49,100 nucleotides of DNA. Origin: CALCKU01 sp964607445 (lineage in GTDB: Bacteria > Pseudomonadota > Alphaproteobacteria > Caulobacterales > Maricaulaceae). This document shows positions 1-8,947 of the stretch, one piece after another; position 1 is the first letter of the stretch; each line of letters opens with the position of its first letter. The position numbers were made by a program, and so were the translations under genes. The notes below the pieces were generated by a model. That model searched no databases. It worked only from the letters and a program-made list of their open reading frames with translations, and was not told where the DNA came from. The stretch covers positions 1 through 49,100 of the forward strand of contig CAZSKN010000019.1 in NCBI GenBank assembly GCA_964607445.1, in the 5' to 3' direction.

Positions 1-647
1 GTTTTGGCCCCGCCGAGTTCTTCTGCGGTGACAATTTCATTGGTTACAGTTTTCAAAACATCAGGCCCCGTCAGGAACATGTAAGAGCTATCGCGCACCA
101 TGAAGATAAAATCTGTAAGCGCAGGCGAATAAACCGCCCCACCCGCACTTGGCCCCATAATGACAGAAATTTGCGGAACCACCCCGCTGGCGAGGATATT
201 ATTCTGGAACACATCCGTATAACCCGCCAGCGCCTCAACGCCTTCTTGGATACGTGCGCCGCCGCTATCATTCAGACCGATAATCGGCGCGCCGTTTTTC
301 ATCGCCATTTCTTGAATTTTGCAAATTTTTTGGGCGTGAGTCTTGGAAAGCGAGCCGCCAAAAACGGTGAAATCTTGCGCATAAACAAAGGTTTTACGGC
401 CATTAATCGTGCCCCATCCCGTCACAACCCCGTCTCCGGAATAATGAGTTTTATCCATACCGAAATCCGTACTGCGATGTTTGACAAACATATCAAACTC
501 CTCAAAAGATTCCGGATCAAGTAATATTTCAAGACGTTCCCGCGCCGTTAATTTACCTTTTGCGTGTTGATTATCAATACGTCTCTGTCCGCCTCCCAGA
601 CGCGCCTCTGATCGTCGCGATTGAAGTTGCGTAAGAATAGTGTTCAT
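1..647 (-). CDS. pccB: Propionyl-CoA carboxylase beta subunit (carboxyltransferase), 3' end outside window
   Basis: Encodes the N-terminal 215 residues of a biotin-dependent acyl-CoA carboxyltransferase; the rest lies beyond the left edge. Translation from the ATG at 647 begins MNTILTQLQSRRSEARLGGG. It contains the family blocks GKLTARERLEILLDP, VTGWGTINGRKTFVYAQDF, GGARIQEGV and GPSAGGAVYSPA, which build the acyl-CoA pocket and oxyanion-hole region. In the propionyl-CoA carboxylase complex this subunit moves CO2 from carboxybiotin to propionyl-CoA, giving methylmalonyl-CoA. A good ribosome site (ggaagaggg) lies about 5 bases upstream of the ATG. The gene is divergent from the RND operon. Acetyl- or methylcrotonyl-CoA carboxyltransferase is possible because the C-terminal half is missing, but PccB fits best. 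Confidence 0.85.
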   Translation of the reverse strand, partial: MNTILTQLQSRRSEARLGGGQRRIDNQHAKGKLTARERLEILLDPESFEEFDMFVKHRSTDFGMDKTHYSGDGVVTGWGTINGRKTFVYAQDFTVFGGSLSKTHAQKICKIQEMAMKNGAPIIGLNDSGGARIQEGVEALAGYTDVFQNNILASGVVPQISVIMGPSAGGAVYSPALTDFIFMVRDSSYMFLTGPDVLKTVTNEIVTAEELGGAK

Positions 648-1016
648 TATACCCTCTTCCAACCCTGCCTCTCAAATCCCTATGCCAAGAAGAAGGTTAG
701 TAAATCACTTAATCTGTTAACCTACTAATCCGAAGTGCAGGGTCAAGTCTGATTTTACGCAATCCCGTATACGATTTACGCTTCCAGACATCTGATTTGT
801 CCTCCCAGATACCTAATTAGTCTTCAACGCACGGATCCTATGAGTGAATCAGACATGATTTACACGACAGCCATGCAAATATGTCGCCCAGAATTGCAAA
901 ATTGTCAGTTGCATGGACGCTCACACGCTGTAACATTGTAATGTTCGAAACCCGCCAACAAACGCAAATATCATTGTATCCGTTCGTTATATTACATCAG
1001 GTCAAAAAGACACAGC
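648..1016. other. Divergent intergenic region between pccB and the RND operon
   Basis: 369 bases with no convincing gene. It should hold the divergent promoters of the carboxylase and efflux genes. The clearest structure is an inverted repeat, TTAGTA (697-702) and TACTAA (723-728), with a GTTAAC palindrome between the arms; it lies 50-80 bases upstream of the pccB start and could be an operator. A 33-codon open frame at 840-941 has no ribosome site or recognisable sequence and was not called. Confidence 0.4.
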
Positions 1017-2105
1017 ATGAAACTCAATAAGTCATATCTGTTTGCTGGTTTTGCCGTTCTTGCCATTACTGCGTGGTTTTGGATAAATTCCAATAATGAA
1101 AACACCTCCTCGCAAAATGCCACGCAAACTACAGCAGAGACCCGCACAGAGACACCAACAGTCATTGTGGAATCGCGCCGTGCCAGCCTACACCAGAACC
1201 AACTCGCCCTTTATGGTCGAACTGAAGCCAATCGCTATGTTGAAGTTAAAGCGAAGACTGCTGGCATTGTCAGTCACACACCCAGAACTGAAGGCCAGAA
1301 AGTCAATAAAGGCGATATACTTTGCAAACAAAACATTGATGCGCGGCAAGCGCTCGTGGATCAGGCAAAAGCTAATCTAAAAAGCGTAGAATTCGATCAA
1401 AAATCCACGCAAATCCTGGTCGACAAGGGATATAGATCAGAAATTCAGTTAACAAATATTGCCGCACGTATCGACGCGGCTATCGCAGGCGTTAAACAGG
1501 CCGAAATTGAACTTGATAATGTTAATATGTATGCACCATTTTCTGGCATTTTTGATTCTCAAATCGCAGAGGTTGGAGACTTTTTAAGTCCGGGACAAGC
1601 GTGCGGATCAATTTTGGAAATGCATCCCCTCATAGTCACGACAGAATTAACCGAAAAACAGGTCGGAGAGGTTAAACGCGGGCAAACCGCAAATATCAAA
1701 CTGATTACGGGACAGACGGTGAGCGGAAAAATTCGTTTCATTGAATCAAGTGCCGATGCCGCAACCCGGACCTTTCGAACAGAAATAGCCGTCTCGAATA
1801 AGGATTATGCCTTAAAAGGCGGCGTAACAGCTGATATCGTCATTCCAACGGGCGTCATACTTGCCCAAAACGTGCCGTCAAAAATACTGACACTTAATAA
1901 TCAAGGCACTGTCGGCATTCGCTATATCGATGATTATGACACGGTACAATTCGCCGCGACACAAACGATTGATGAAGACGAAACCGGCATATGGGTTACA
2001 GGTTTACCGGAAACCACACGCATTATCGTGCAAGGCCAAGACTATGTATCGGTGGGTACAAAAGTTGATGCTCGCTTAAACAATTTCAACACAGCCTCGC
2101 GCTAA
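1017..2105 (+). CDS. RND efflux system periplasmic adaptor (membrane fusion protein, HlyD family)
   Basis: 362 residues. A single N-terminal hydrophobic segment (about residues 7-24, ending FWINS) acts as an inner-membrane anchor or uncleaved signal. A biotinyl-lipoyl-like half motif follows (VEVKAKTAGIVSHTPRTEGQ, then VNKGDILC), then an alpha-helical hairpin (DQAKANLKSVEFDQKS to IAGVKQAEIELDN), the second lipoyl half (MYAPFSGIFDSQIAEVGDFL) and beta-barrel strands (ITGQTVSGKIRFIESSADAATRTF). This order is typical of MFP adaptors linking an RND pump to an outer-membrane channel. The permease gene follows 55 bases downstream in the same direction, so the two are very likely one operon. No outer-membrane channel gene is adjacent. 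The substrate cannot be read from sequence. Confidence 0.9.
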   Translation: MKLNKSYLFAGFAVLAITAWFWINSNNENTSSQNATQTTAETRTETPTVIVESRRASLHQNQLALYGRTEANRYVEVKAKTAGIVSHTPRTEGQKVNKGDILCKQNIDARQALVDQAKANLKSVEFDQKSTQILVDKGYRSEIQLTNIAARIDAAIAGVKQAEIELDNVNMYAPFSGIFDSQIAEVGDFLSPGQACGSILEMHPLIVTTELTEKQVGEVKRGQTANIKLITGQTVSGKIRFIESSADAATRTFRTEIAVSNKDYALKGGVTADIVIPTGVILAQNVPSKILTLNNQGTVGIRYIDDYDTVQFAATQTIDEDETGIWVTGLPETTRIIVQGQDYVSVGTKVDARLNNFNTASR

Positions 2106-2109
2106 GGTG

Positions 2110-2160
2110 ATGTCTATGCATGCATTCACCAAATATCTGACCCCATGGTGGGCTGCTTAA
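2110..2160 (+). CDS. Possible 16-residue leader peptide translationally coupled to the RND permease
   Basis: Between the adaptor stop and the permease start an ATG at 2110, preceded directly by an AAGG ribosome-site-like sequence, opens a 16-codon frame (MSMHAFTKYLTPWWAA). It ends in TAA immediately before the permease ATG (TAAATG junction, 2158-2163). The frame is the same as the permease, so only this stop separates the two. It could be a coupling leader or a nonsense-truncated N-terminus of the permease. No homologue is recognised. Confidence 0.3.
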   Translation: MSMHAFTKYLTPWWAA

Positions 2161-5100
2161 ATGGGTGGAATTGTAGGCATAGTCGGGTTTTCCATTCGCA
2201 ATTGGCGGATGACGCTAAGTATTATGATGTTTGCTGTTATTGGCGGTTTTTTAGCGCTATCGCGCCTGCCATTAGACGCAGAACCAGACATTCCCGTGCC
2301 CTTTATTAATGTACGCGTCGTCTTGCCCGGTGTATCCCCGGAAGACGCGGAACGTCTGTTAATTCGCCCTCTAGAAACAGAACTCAAATCTATTGAAGGC
2401 ATAAAACGTATAGACAGTGTCGCGGCCACCAATGTCGCTTATATTATATTAGAATTTCAACCCTCTCAGGACCTCGATCAAGCGATCGCCGATGTCTTAG
2501 AAAAAGTGGATAGAGCCCGGGCGGAATTCCCCCAAGAGGCCCAAGAACCGATTGTTGAAGAAGTCACAATTTCCGCCTTGCCTATCATTACTGTTAATTT
2601 ATGGGGGGATGTGCCCGAACGTGAATTACAATTACGCGCCAAAGAATTGCAACGAAGATTAGAAAGCCTGCCACAAGTCCTAAACGCAAATATTTCCGGC
2701 GAACGCATTGACGTCTTGGAAGCCATTATAGATCCATCGAAAATGGACAGCCTCGGCATTACATTTGATGAAATTGCCGGAACCGTTTCCCGAAACAATG
2801 CCCTTATTGCTGCTGGCGCAGTTGAAACAGATACGGGAAAATTCAATGTCAAGCTTCCCGGATTAATCGAAAAGCCAATTGACCTTGCAGACCTTGTCGT
2901 TCGGCGCGGCGAAAACAATTCAATTGTACGCATGTTCGACATTTCAACCGTGCGGCGTGGCTATAAAGACATTGAAAACATCGCTCGTTTTAACGCACGG
3001 AGTTCGGTCTCACTCGAAGTATCTAAACGCCAAGGTGTCAATATTTTAGATACCGTTGCCCTGGTCGAAAAAACTGTTAATGAAATTGCAGCGAGTCCCA
3101 ATTGGCCTGAAACCGTCAATATAACCTATAGCCAGTCGCGTGCGACCTATATCAATGATATGATGCGAGAGCTATCAGCCTCTATTGTTAATGCCGTGAT
3201 TCTCGTCTTTATTGTCTGTATTGCCGCCTTGGGATGGCGCTCGGCACTATTTGTAGGCTGGGCAATACCGTCAAGTTTTCTCATCGCCTTTTTTCTTTTC
3301 TATGTTCAGGGCGAAACCATCAATATGATGATTTTATTTGGATTGATCTTATCTGTCGGGGTTCTGGTAGATAGCGCCATTGTAATTGTTGAATATGCGG
3401 ATCGCAAAATGGATGAGGGTCTGGCACGGCAAGCGGCTTTCCAAATGGCTGGAGAACGTATGTTCTGGCCGATAATCTCATCTACGGCGACAACATTAGC
3501 TGCCTTTATTCCGCTCCTGTTTTGGGAGTCCATTACCGGGAAATTCATGGCCTATTTCCCGCGTACAATGATTTATGTGCTGACGGCGTCCATGTTGATG
3601 GCCCTTGTCTTCCTGCCGACCTTGGGGGCTAAAATCGGATTCAAACCCAAACGTAATGAAAATTCGAATGCGGCTTTATTATCGGCGGCTGAAGGCGACC
3701 CTTCAAAAGTCAGGGGGTTTACGGGTTTATATGTCAGGCTCATCCGTCAACTTATCCGGGTTCCTTTATTAGTTCTGGCAGGACTGGCAGTTCTAGGATT
3801 TGTAATCATAGCAAGTTTTGAGGCCAGCTTGAAAGGCTCACCGCCGAAACCTATTGAATTTTTCACCCAAACGCCCAGCGATCAACTTTTTGTTTTAGCC
3901 CGGACGCGTGGCAATACAACACCGCAACAAAGTCTGGAAATTGCGAAAGAACTCGAACAACGCATACTTAAAATCAATGGCGTGGCTTCAATTTATACAG
4001 TGGCTGGCCCCGGTGCCGCTGGCAGCGGGTCGGCGGGAGCGGCCTTTAACGGGCCCTCTAACGTCCCCATAGATTCAACAGTGCGTATATATACAGAACT
4101 CCACCCTTTCAATAAACGCCGAAGCGTGGCTGAAATTATCGAAGATCTTCATGAGGTCACGACAAATATCCCCGGTGTTACGACCCAGATAACCGCCATT
4201 GATCAAGGCCCACCAATTGACAAAGATATAGGCATTCAAATTTCCACTGAAGACCGTGATGCCCTCAAGCAGATTACGGTTAAAATACGAAATAAATTGG
4301 CCACAATAGACGGTGTCGTCGATATCGAAGATACACTCCCTTTGCCAGGCATTGATTGGGAAATTGTCGTTGATCGTTCCGAGGCTGGACGGCTAGGTCT
4401 TGATATTGGACGTATTGGCGCCGCCATTCAATTTATTACGGAAGGTGCGCTTGTTGGACAGTTTCGTCCATTGGATGTCGAAGAAGAAGTTGATATTCGG
4501 ATACGATATCCCAAGGATGCCCGTGATTTAAACCAGTTAGACACACTCCGGATACAAACGCCCCAAGGCGCAATTCCATTATCGTCTGTAATTAAACGGG
4601 TTCCCCGCGCAAGACAGGATAAAATTGAACGTCGGGACTTACTGCCATTTTTTGTCGTACAGGGTAATACAAAAAAGGGATATGCAACCAATATACAAGT
4701 CGACGAGATGCAGGACTGGATTGAAAATGACCTTAAACTTTCGCAGGATGTAAAAATTAAGTTCTTGGGTCAGGCGGAAGAAAATGCTGAAGCAGCTCAA
4801 TTTGGATATAATGCGGCTTTAGCAATATTATTTATGATGGGGGTTATCCTCTTATTGCAATTCAATAGTTTCTATCATGTCTTTTTGACTCTCTCCTCCG
4901 TCATAATGTCAGTTTTTGGCGTTATTCTCGGTCTAACTTTTTATCCTTATATCAGCATGATATTAATCCTGACCGGCGTCATCGCGCTGGCCGGAATTGT
5001 CGTCAATAATAACATCGTCCTGATTGATACCTACCAACGTTTAAAATCACTCGGCTTTAGCAGTGAAGAGGCGGCCCTGCGCACAGCCGCTCAAAGGCTT

Positions 5101-5406
5101 AGGCCCGTCATTTTAACAACTTTGACGACGGTCGTAGGTCTGATGCCGCTCGCATTGGGCTGGCAGGCTAATATTTTCACCGGAGAATTCTCAACACGGG
5201 GCTCGAGTACATCAGATATCTGGGCACCTATTTCCTATGCTGTCTCTTGCGGGCTTGGGTTTGCGACGCTTCTTACTCTCGTCATTACGCCGGTTATGCT
5301 GGCAATGCCCGCCGTCATGCTTACACGCTTTAAAAGATTAAAGCGGTTTATACTCAAACACCCCATGCGTGAGCTAAAAGCAGGAGTCGCCGAGGACGCT
5401 ACATAG
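2161..5406 (+). CDS. RND efflux permease (AcrB/HAE superfamily)
   Basis: 1081 residues, normal for an RND permease. TM1 follows the start (SIRNWRMTLSIMMFAVIGGF), then a periplasmic porter domain (PEDAERLLIRPLETELKSIEGI), the TM2-TM6 block (VNAVILVFIVCIAALGWRSALFVG; LILSVGVLVDSAIVIVEYAD), the second porter domain and the C-terminal TM block (GVIALAGIVVNNNIVLIDTYQRL; RLRPVILTTLTTVVGLMPLA). It exports substrates using the proton gradient, together with the upstream adaptor. In the TM4 relay, D404 is kept but the second acidic position of the usual VDDAI is Ser405. The TM10 relay is NNN (949-951) rather than Lys-Asn. Start chosen at 2161 because an in-frame TAA lies immediately before it. Confidence 0.93.
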   Translation: MGGIVGIVGFSIRNWRMTLSIMMFAVIGGFLALSRLPLDAEPDIPVPFINVRVVLPGVSPEDAERLLIRPLETELKSIEGIKRIDSVAATNVAYIILEFQPSQDLDQAIADVLEKVDRARAEFPQEAQEPIVEEVTISALPIITVNLWGDVPERELQLRAKELQRRLESLPQVLNANISGERIDVLEAIIDPSKMDSLGITFDEIAGTVSRNNALIAAGAVETDTGKFNVKLPGLIEKPIDLADLVVRRGENNSIVRMFDISTVRRGYKDIENIARFNARSSVSLEVSKRQGVNILDTVALVEKTVNEIAASPNWPETVNITYSQSRATYINDMMRELSASIVNAVILVFIVCIAALGWRSALFVGWAIPSSFLIAFFLFYVQGETINMMILFGLILSVGVLVDSAIVIVEYADRKMDEGLARQAAFQMAGERMFWPIISSTATTLAAFIPLLFWESITGKFMAYFPRTMIYVLTASMLMALVFLPTLGAKIGFKPKRNENSNAALLSAAEGDPSKVRGFTGLYVRLIRQLIRVPLLVLAGLAVLGFVIIASFEASLKGSPPKPIEFFTQTPSDQLFVLARTRGNTTPQQSLEIAKELEQRILKINGVASIYTVAGPGAAGSGSAGAAFNGPSNVPIDSTVRIYTELHPFNKRRSVAEIIEDLHEVTTNIPGVTTQITAIDQGPPIDKDIGIQISTEDRDALKQITVKIRNKLATIDGVVDIEDTLPLPGIDWEIVVDRSEAGRLGLDIGRIGAAIQFITEGALVGQFRPLDVEEEVDIRIRYPKDARDLNQLDTLRIQTPQGAIPLSSVIKRVPRARQDKIERRDLLPFFVVQGNTKKGYATNIQVDEMQDWIENDLKLSQDVKIKFLGQAEENAEAAQFGYNAALAILFMMGVILLLQFNSFYHVFLTLSSVIMSVFGVILGLTFYPYISMILILTGVIALAGIVVNNNIVLIDTYQRLKSLGFSSEEAALRTAAQRLRPVILTTLTTVVGLMPLALGWQANIFTGEFSTRGSSTSDIWAPISYAVSCGLGFATLLTLVITPVMLAMPAVMLTRFKRLKRFILKHPMRELKAGVAEDAT

Positions 5407-5458
5407 TCTAAATCTAAAGAGGGTTTGAACGGTCAGGGTTTGACTAGGGTCAGAACGG

Positions 5459-6403
5459 TCAGTTTTTAATCTGTGGAACAGGGAGTTGCGAAACCTCGTC
5501 AGGCGCAAATATTGTTGTATATTGGGCCCCTCCCCTTTTCAATCCACGTCGTAATTGCCATCGCAGAGGTTCAAATTTCACAAATGTTTCGTCCGCGGAT
5601 TGGGATACATCCGGAGACAATCTTTCAAAAGCCTTTGAGATACGGATACTCTCTCCCGTGGGCGGTGTAAGCTCTACTGAAATATCATAAGTGCCAACCG
5701 CTAATGTATCCGCGCGAATATAAAACCATCGCCCGTCCGGGGCCACTCGTGTATCTCCGATGGCATTGCCATTAACATAAATCCGCACCCGACCCTGTAA
5801 ACTGGCCCGACCCGAAAAAATAACTGCGCCTAAATCATCATAGTCAATGGGTCCCAACCTTAAGGGTTCCAAGGGTCCGGACGGGCTAAACGGAGATTGC
5901 AGGATACGAGAGGCCCCACCCGGCGAGGTGAGTAGAACCAAAGCTGGCACAAGAGTTCGAGTGATATTTTCAGGCGCATTATCCCCAAGAGGCACGGGAA
6001 ATGGAACTCTAAACAAGATTTCATCCGACTGTATAATACGTTCAGAATCAAGTTTGAGCTGCAATGAAATCTCCATAATTTCATTCTCAATAACCTGAAT
6101 ATTTGCCGCCCATTTACCATCATCCGTAACCTGCACTTGGCGTAATATATCCGATAAATTAAGCACAAACACGGTGGCACCGGGTTCTGCGGTTCCCGCA
6201 ATACGAATTTCTTTGCCAACTTGAGATATGGTTTGAAAATTGGCCGGTCTATACGCCTCATTCAAATTGCTTCCGGATATATTGGTCGAAGCAGTTGTAT
6301 CAGGAACACGCTCTGGGGAGGATTGAATCCTCTGCAAGAAAAAGAAAGAAATTACGGCGAGCAGAAATCCCGTAATTAATAACCAAATTAAGCGTCTATT
6401 CAT
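5459..6403 (-). CDS. Membrane-anchored Ig-like protein with degenerate LysM-like C-terminus
   Basis: 314 residues. An N-terminal TM anchor (about residues 5-24) precedes a serine/threonine-rich linker. Two beta-rich Ig-like modules follow, each with a 'GxA.PGA.V.V......V..DG.W' pattern: first GTAEPGATVFVLN with DDGKWAANIQV, second GRASLQGRVRIYVNG with PDGRWFYIRA. Proteins of this architecture in alphaproteobacteria usually end in a LysM domain with a 'LWRIARRTYG-G-YT-IF-AN' pattern. Here RWQLRRGLKRGGAQYTTIF at the C-terminus is a recognisable but eroded version. A periplasmic, possibly peptidoglycan-associated role is inferred. It is convergent with the RND permease. Confidence 0.6.
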   Translation of the reverse strand: MNRRLIWLLITGFLLAVISFFFLQRIQSSPERVPDTTASTNISGSNLNEAYRPANFQTISQVGKEIRIAGTAEPGATVFVLNLSDILRQVQVTDDGKWAANIQVIENEIMEISLQLKLDSERIIQSDEILFRVPFPVPLGDNAPENITRTLVPALVLLTSPGGASRILQSPFSPSGPLEPLRLGPIDYDDLGAVIFSGRASLQGRVRIYVNGNAIGDTRVAPDGRWFYIRADTLAVGTYDISVELTPPTGESIRISKAFERLSPDVSQSADETFVKFEPLRWQLRRGLKRGGAQYTTIFAPDEVSQLPVPQIKN

Positions 6404-6494
6404 AGCTTTACCTAACGCTTCATGCCTGTAAGCGCAAAACTATTCTATTTTGCGAGATAATTTAACCTATACCCAAAAGTTAAATTTGCCGAGC

Positions 6495-6962
6495 TTATGT
6501 CCCCAAGAGCAAAGTTTTACAAATAGCTTCAAGACCATTTTTATCATCCTCATCAAAACTACCAAAATCGGTAGAATCAATATCCAAAACCGCGGCCAGA
6601 GCGCCGCTCTCGTCAAACACAGGTACAACAATTTCAGAATTCGTGTTTACATCGCAGGCAATATGCCCCGGAAATGCATGCACATCTTCCACTATAACAG
6701 TCTCACGCATGGCCGCGCACGTCCCGCAAACACCTTTATTAAAAGCAATACGTAAACACCCTAATGTGCCTTGATAAGGCCCAACGACAAGTTCATCTGG
6801 CTTATCGACGTCAACAATGTAAAATCCTGTCCAGAAAAAATTATCAAAAGCTTGCGATAACAAGCATGCAACTGTTGCGTAGCGCGCCACGCGCGAGGGT
6901 TCGCCTTCAATAACCCCCGCAATTTCAGACGCAATATCTATGTATTTTTGAGATTTCATCAT
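6495..6962 (-). CDS. msrC: Free methionine-(R)-sulfoxide reductase (GAF domain)
   Basis: 155 residues, one GAF domain. It reduces free methionine-R-sulfoxide in the cytoplasm, normally using thioredoxin. The family cysteines align as C69 (GTLGCLRI), C79 (KGVCGTCAA) and C103 (FPGHIACD), equivalent to C84, C94 and C118 of the E. coli enzyme. An additional cysteine, C82, sits beside the second. The surrounding VEDVHAFPGHIACD and SEIVVPVFD blocks are highly characteristic. It lies between the Ig-like protein and the renalase-like gene on the same strand, with spacing that does not demand an operon. Confidence 0.92.
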   Translation of the reverse strand: MMKSQKYIDIASEIAGVIEGEPSRVARYATVACLLSQAFDNFFWTGFYIVDVDKPDELVVGPYQGTLGCLRIAFNKGVCGTCAAMRETVIVEDVHAFPGHIACDVNTNSEIVVPVFDESGALAAVLDIDSTDFGSFDEDDKNGLEAICKTLLLGT

Positions 6963-7038
6963 GGACGCTAGCTAGGCCGTGCCTGAATGTTATTCAAGTC
7001 AAAAGTCAACATAATTTCCCTTGGTCTAAACCCGGACC

Positions 7039-8028
7039 TTACACATGTTTCGTACAAATCTGGGCGAGCGCCATCCCACTCTGAAAGGCCCCTTCGACCC
7101 GTCCGCCAAGACACCAATCCCCACATATGCCGAGCCCTGTCTGGCTATTATAAAAACACGGAACATCCGGGTTATCAGTTACGGACGCATATAACCACCG
7201 ATGCAGTACTCGGTGCGGAGCCTGTTTAATTTCCCAATTCAAGAGCATAGACACTGAGTCCTCGATAATGCTTTGTACGTCTTCGCGGTTCGCATTTGCG
7301 TATCTATCCGACCATTCAGGGGCGGCGTGCACCATAAGCGTTGCAACGTTCTTTTTACGTCCAGGCTTGGCACTATTGATACTCAACCAGTCAATTGGCA
7401 ACCCATTGACCCGCAATGTATCCCAGCCAAAATCAGGTAAGTTTTCCGCCCCGACCATAAGGGCAAAACACGCAACCATCCGCGTCTTTTCGATGACGGC
7501 ACGGTTTGCATCGTCACTCGAAATCAAATCCAAGGCCTGCACAGAGGGTATAGCCAAAATAAGCTGATGAAACCCCGTGTGATGATCTTGGGTCTCAAAT
7601 TTTAACGTCCAAATCCCGTCTGCCCCGCGTGATATTTTCTCAACCCGATGTGCCAAATGCACCTGAAACGGCGCTGCTAAAGCCTTACATAAACTGTTCA
7701 TACGCGGGGTCGCCACAAATCGTATATCCCCTCGATCTGTTTCCATAATCCCGTTTTTCAAATAGAGCGCCCGCGCATCCCATCGTGCCACATCGCCCTG
7801 CCTAATATAGGGCTGTAAAAAATCAGAAAACTCCGGCGACGTCACCGTAAAATATTGCGCGCCATGGTCAAATTCATACGCGTCTGCATAGCGGGTTGAC
7901 ATACGGCCACCTACGCCGCGAGATTTATCAAAAATCGTAATTTCGCATCGCGCGCCCAAATTTTGCTTTAACCGAATAGCGGCGCTTAACCCTGCCAAAC
8001 CGGCCCCTATAATTGCAATTTTATGCAT
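7039..8028 (-). CDS. FAD/NAD(P)-dependent amine oxidase, renalase-like
   Basis: 329 residues. The N-terminus has a Rossmann dinucleotide fold (KIAIIGAGLAGLSAAIRLKQ) followed by the acidic end of strand 2 (EITIFDKSRGVGGRMSTR), which binds the FAD ribose. The RGVGGRMSTRY and FDHGAQYFTV motifs are typical of the renalase/amine oxidase flavoproteins. A C-terminal FAD-binding motif closes the fold (GLGICGDWCLGGRVEGAFQSG). Bacterial renalases oxidise dihydro isomers of NAD(P)H; whether this member does so is not visible. The ATG at 8028 is followed at once by the conserved fold, supporting the start. Confidence 0.87.
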   Translation of the reverse strand: MHKIAIIGAGLAGLSAAIRLKQNLGARCEITIFDKSRGVGGRMSTRYADAYEFDHGAQYFTVTSPEFSDFLQPYIRQGDVARWDARALYLKNGIMETDRGDIRFVATPRMNSLCKALAAPFQVHLAHRVEKISRGADGIWTLKFETQDHHTGFHQLILAIPSVQALDLISSDDANRAVIEKTRMVACFALMVGAENLPDFGWDTLRVNGLPIDWLSINSAKPGRKKNVATLMVHAAPEWSDRYANANREDVQSIIEDSVSMLLNWEIKQAPHRVLHRWLYASVTDNPDVPCFYNSQTGLGICGDWCLGGRVEGAFQSGMALAQICTKHV

Positions 8029-8167
8029 ATAACGTCCTAAAATCGGCTTCAGCTCAGTTTAATTCACATCGACCTTGTTTATGGTCAAAGCCGACTGCGC
8101 TGGCAATACAAGATACTTGTCATTTCTGTATAATCACGGCAGAAGATTAAAAGACGAGACGGGCCTT

Positions 8168-8947
8168 ATGACTGATAATTTTCATTTTAATAAAATCGAA
8201 CCTGCCATCGGTGAACTGGTCATTGCCAACCCAACAAAGCGCAATGCGCTTAATTCTGATATGTGGGCCGCCCTTCCCGGTCTCTTAGCCAAGATTAAAA
8301 CGGATAGGCGATTAAAAGTTTTAATCCTGCGTGGACAAGGAGAGCATTTCGCAGCCGGTGCGGATATTTCCGAATTCAAAACATTATATGCGACACCCGA
8401 AAGTTCCGCGCATATTTCCGACGCCATTAATGCGGCCATGACAGCTCTGGCCAGATTTCCAACCCCGACAATAGCGATGATACGCGGGGCCTGTATCGGT
8501 GGGGGGTGCGGCTTGTCCCTGTCTTGTGATATTCGTATAGCCGACAATTCAGCTAAATTTGCCATTACCCCGGCTAAGCTCGGCCTCGTCTATCCCTATG
8601 GCGATGTGCAACGTCTCATCGAAACAGTTGGAATTCCCAACGCTAAAGATATTCTGTTTTCAGCACGCCTGATTACAGCCAAGGAAGCAAAAAAAATCGG
8701 CCTCATTAATTATCGCTATAAGCCACACAAATTACAAAGCGCGATCCTTGATTATGCGCGAAATATCAGTCAACTCTCGACCGCCTCGGCCAAAGTGACC
8801 AAAGCTATGTTCGCCGCCTATCAGTCGGGCCAATTTGGTGATAATGCGCAAAGTAAAAAATGGTTTCTGGAAAGCTTCTCGGGGCAAGATTTCGAAGAAG
8901 GCTACACAGCTTTTTTGGAAAAACGTAAACCCAATTTTGACGCCTGA
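8168..8947 (+). CDS. Crotonase-fold enoyl-CoA hydratase/isomerase family protein lacking both catalytic glutamates
   Basis: 259 residues from the ATG at 8168; an in-frame ATG at 8075 adds 31 non-conserved residues and was not chosen. The oxyanion-hole segments are present: HFAAGADISEF (residues 60-70) and ACIGGGCGLSLSCD (108-121). In hydratases the glutamates equivalent to rat E144 and E164 fall where this protein has G115 (GGGCGL) and P135 (AITPAKLG). It therefore keeps the CoA-thioester fold but should not hydrate by the usual two-Glu mechanism. Possible roles are isomerase, decarboxylase, hydrolase or an uncharacterised acyl-CoA step. It is a single gene with no obvious beta-oxidation partners beside it. 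Confidence 0.85.
   Translation: MTDNFHFNKIEPAIGELVIANPTKRNALNSDMWAALPGLLAKIKTDRRLKVLILRGQGEHFAAGADISEFKTLYATPESSAHISDAINAAMTALARFPTPTIAMIRGACIGGGCGLSLSCDIRIADNSAKFAITPAKLGLVYPYGDVQRLIETVGIPNAKDILFSARLITAKEAKKIGLINYRYKPHKLQSAILDYARNISQLSTASAKVTKAMFAAYQSGQFGDNAQSKKWFLESFSGQDFEEGYTAFLEKRKPNFDA

Noticed and set aside
840..941. 33-codon plus-strand frame in the pccB/RND divergent region
   Set aside because: No ribosome site, no recognisable sequence, and it overlaps the expected promoter region.
5425..5462. Repeated GAACGGTCAG between the RND permease and the Ig-like gene
   Set aside because: Two 10-bp copies only, between convergent genes, with no clear hairpin; considered incidental.
8075..8167. 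N-terminal extension of the crotonase-fold gene
   Set aside because: The 31 extra residues are not conserved in type, and the ATG at 8168 starts directly before the family N-terminus.
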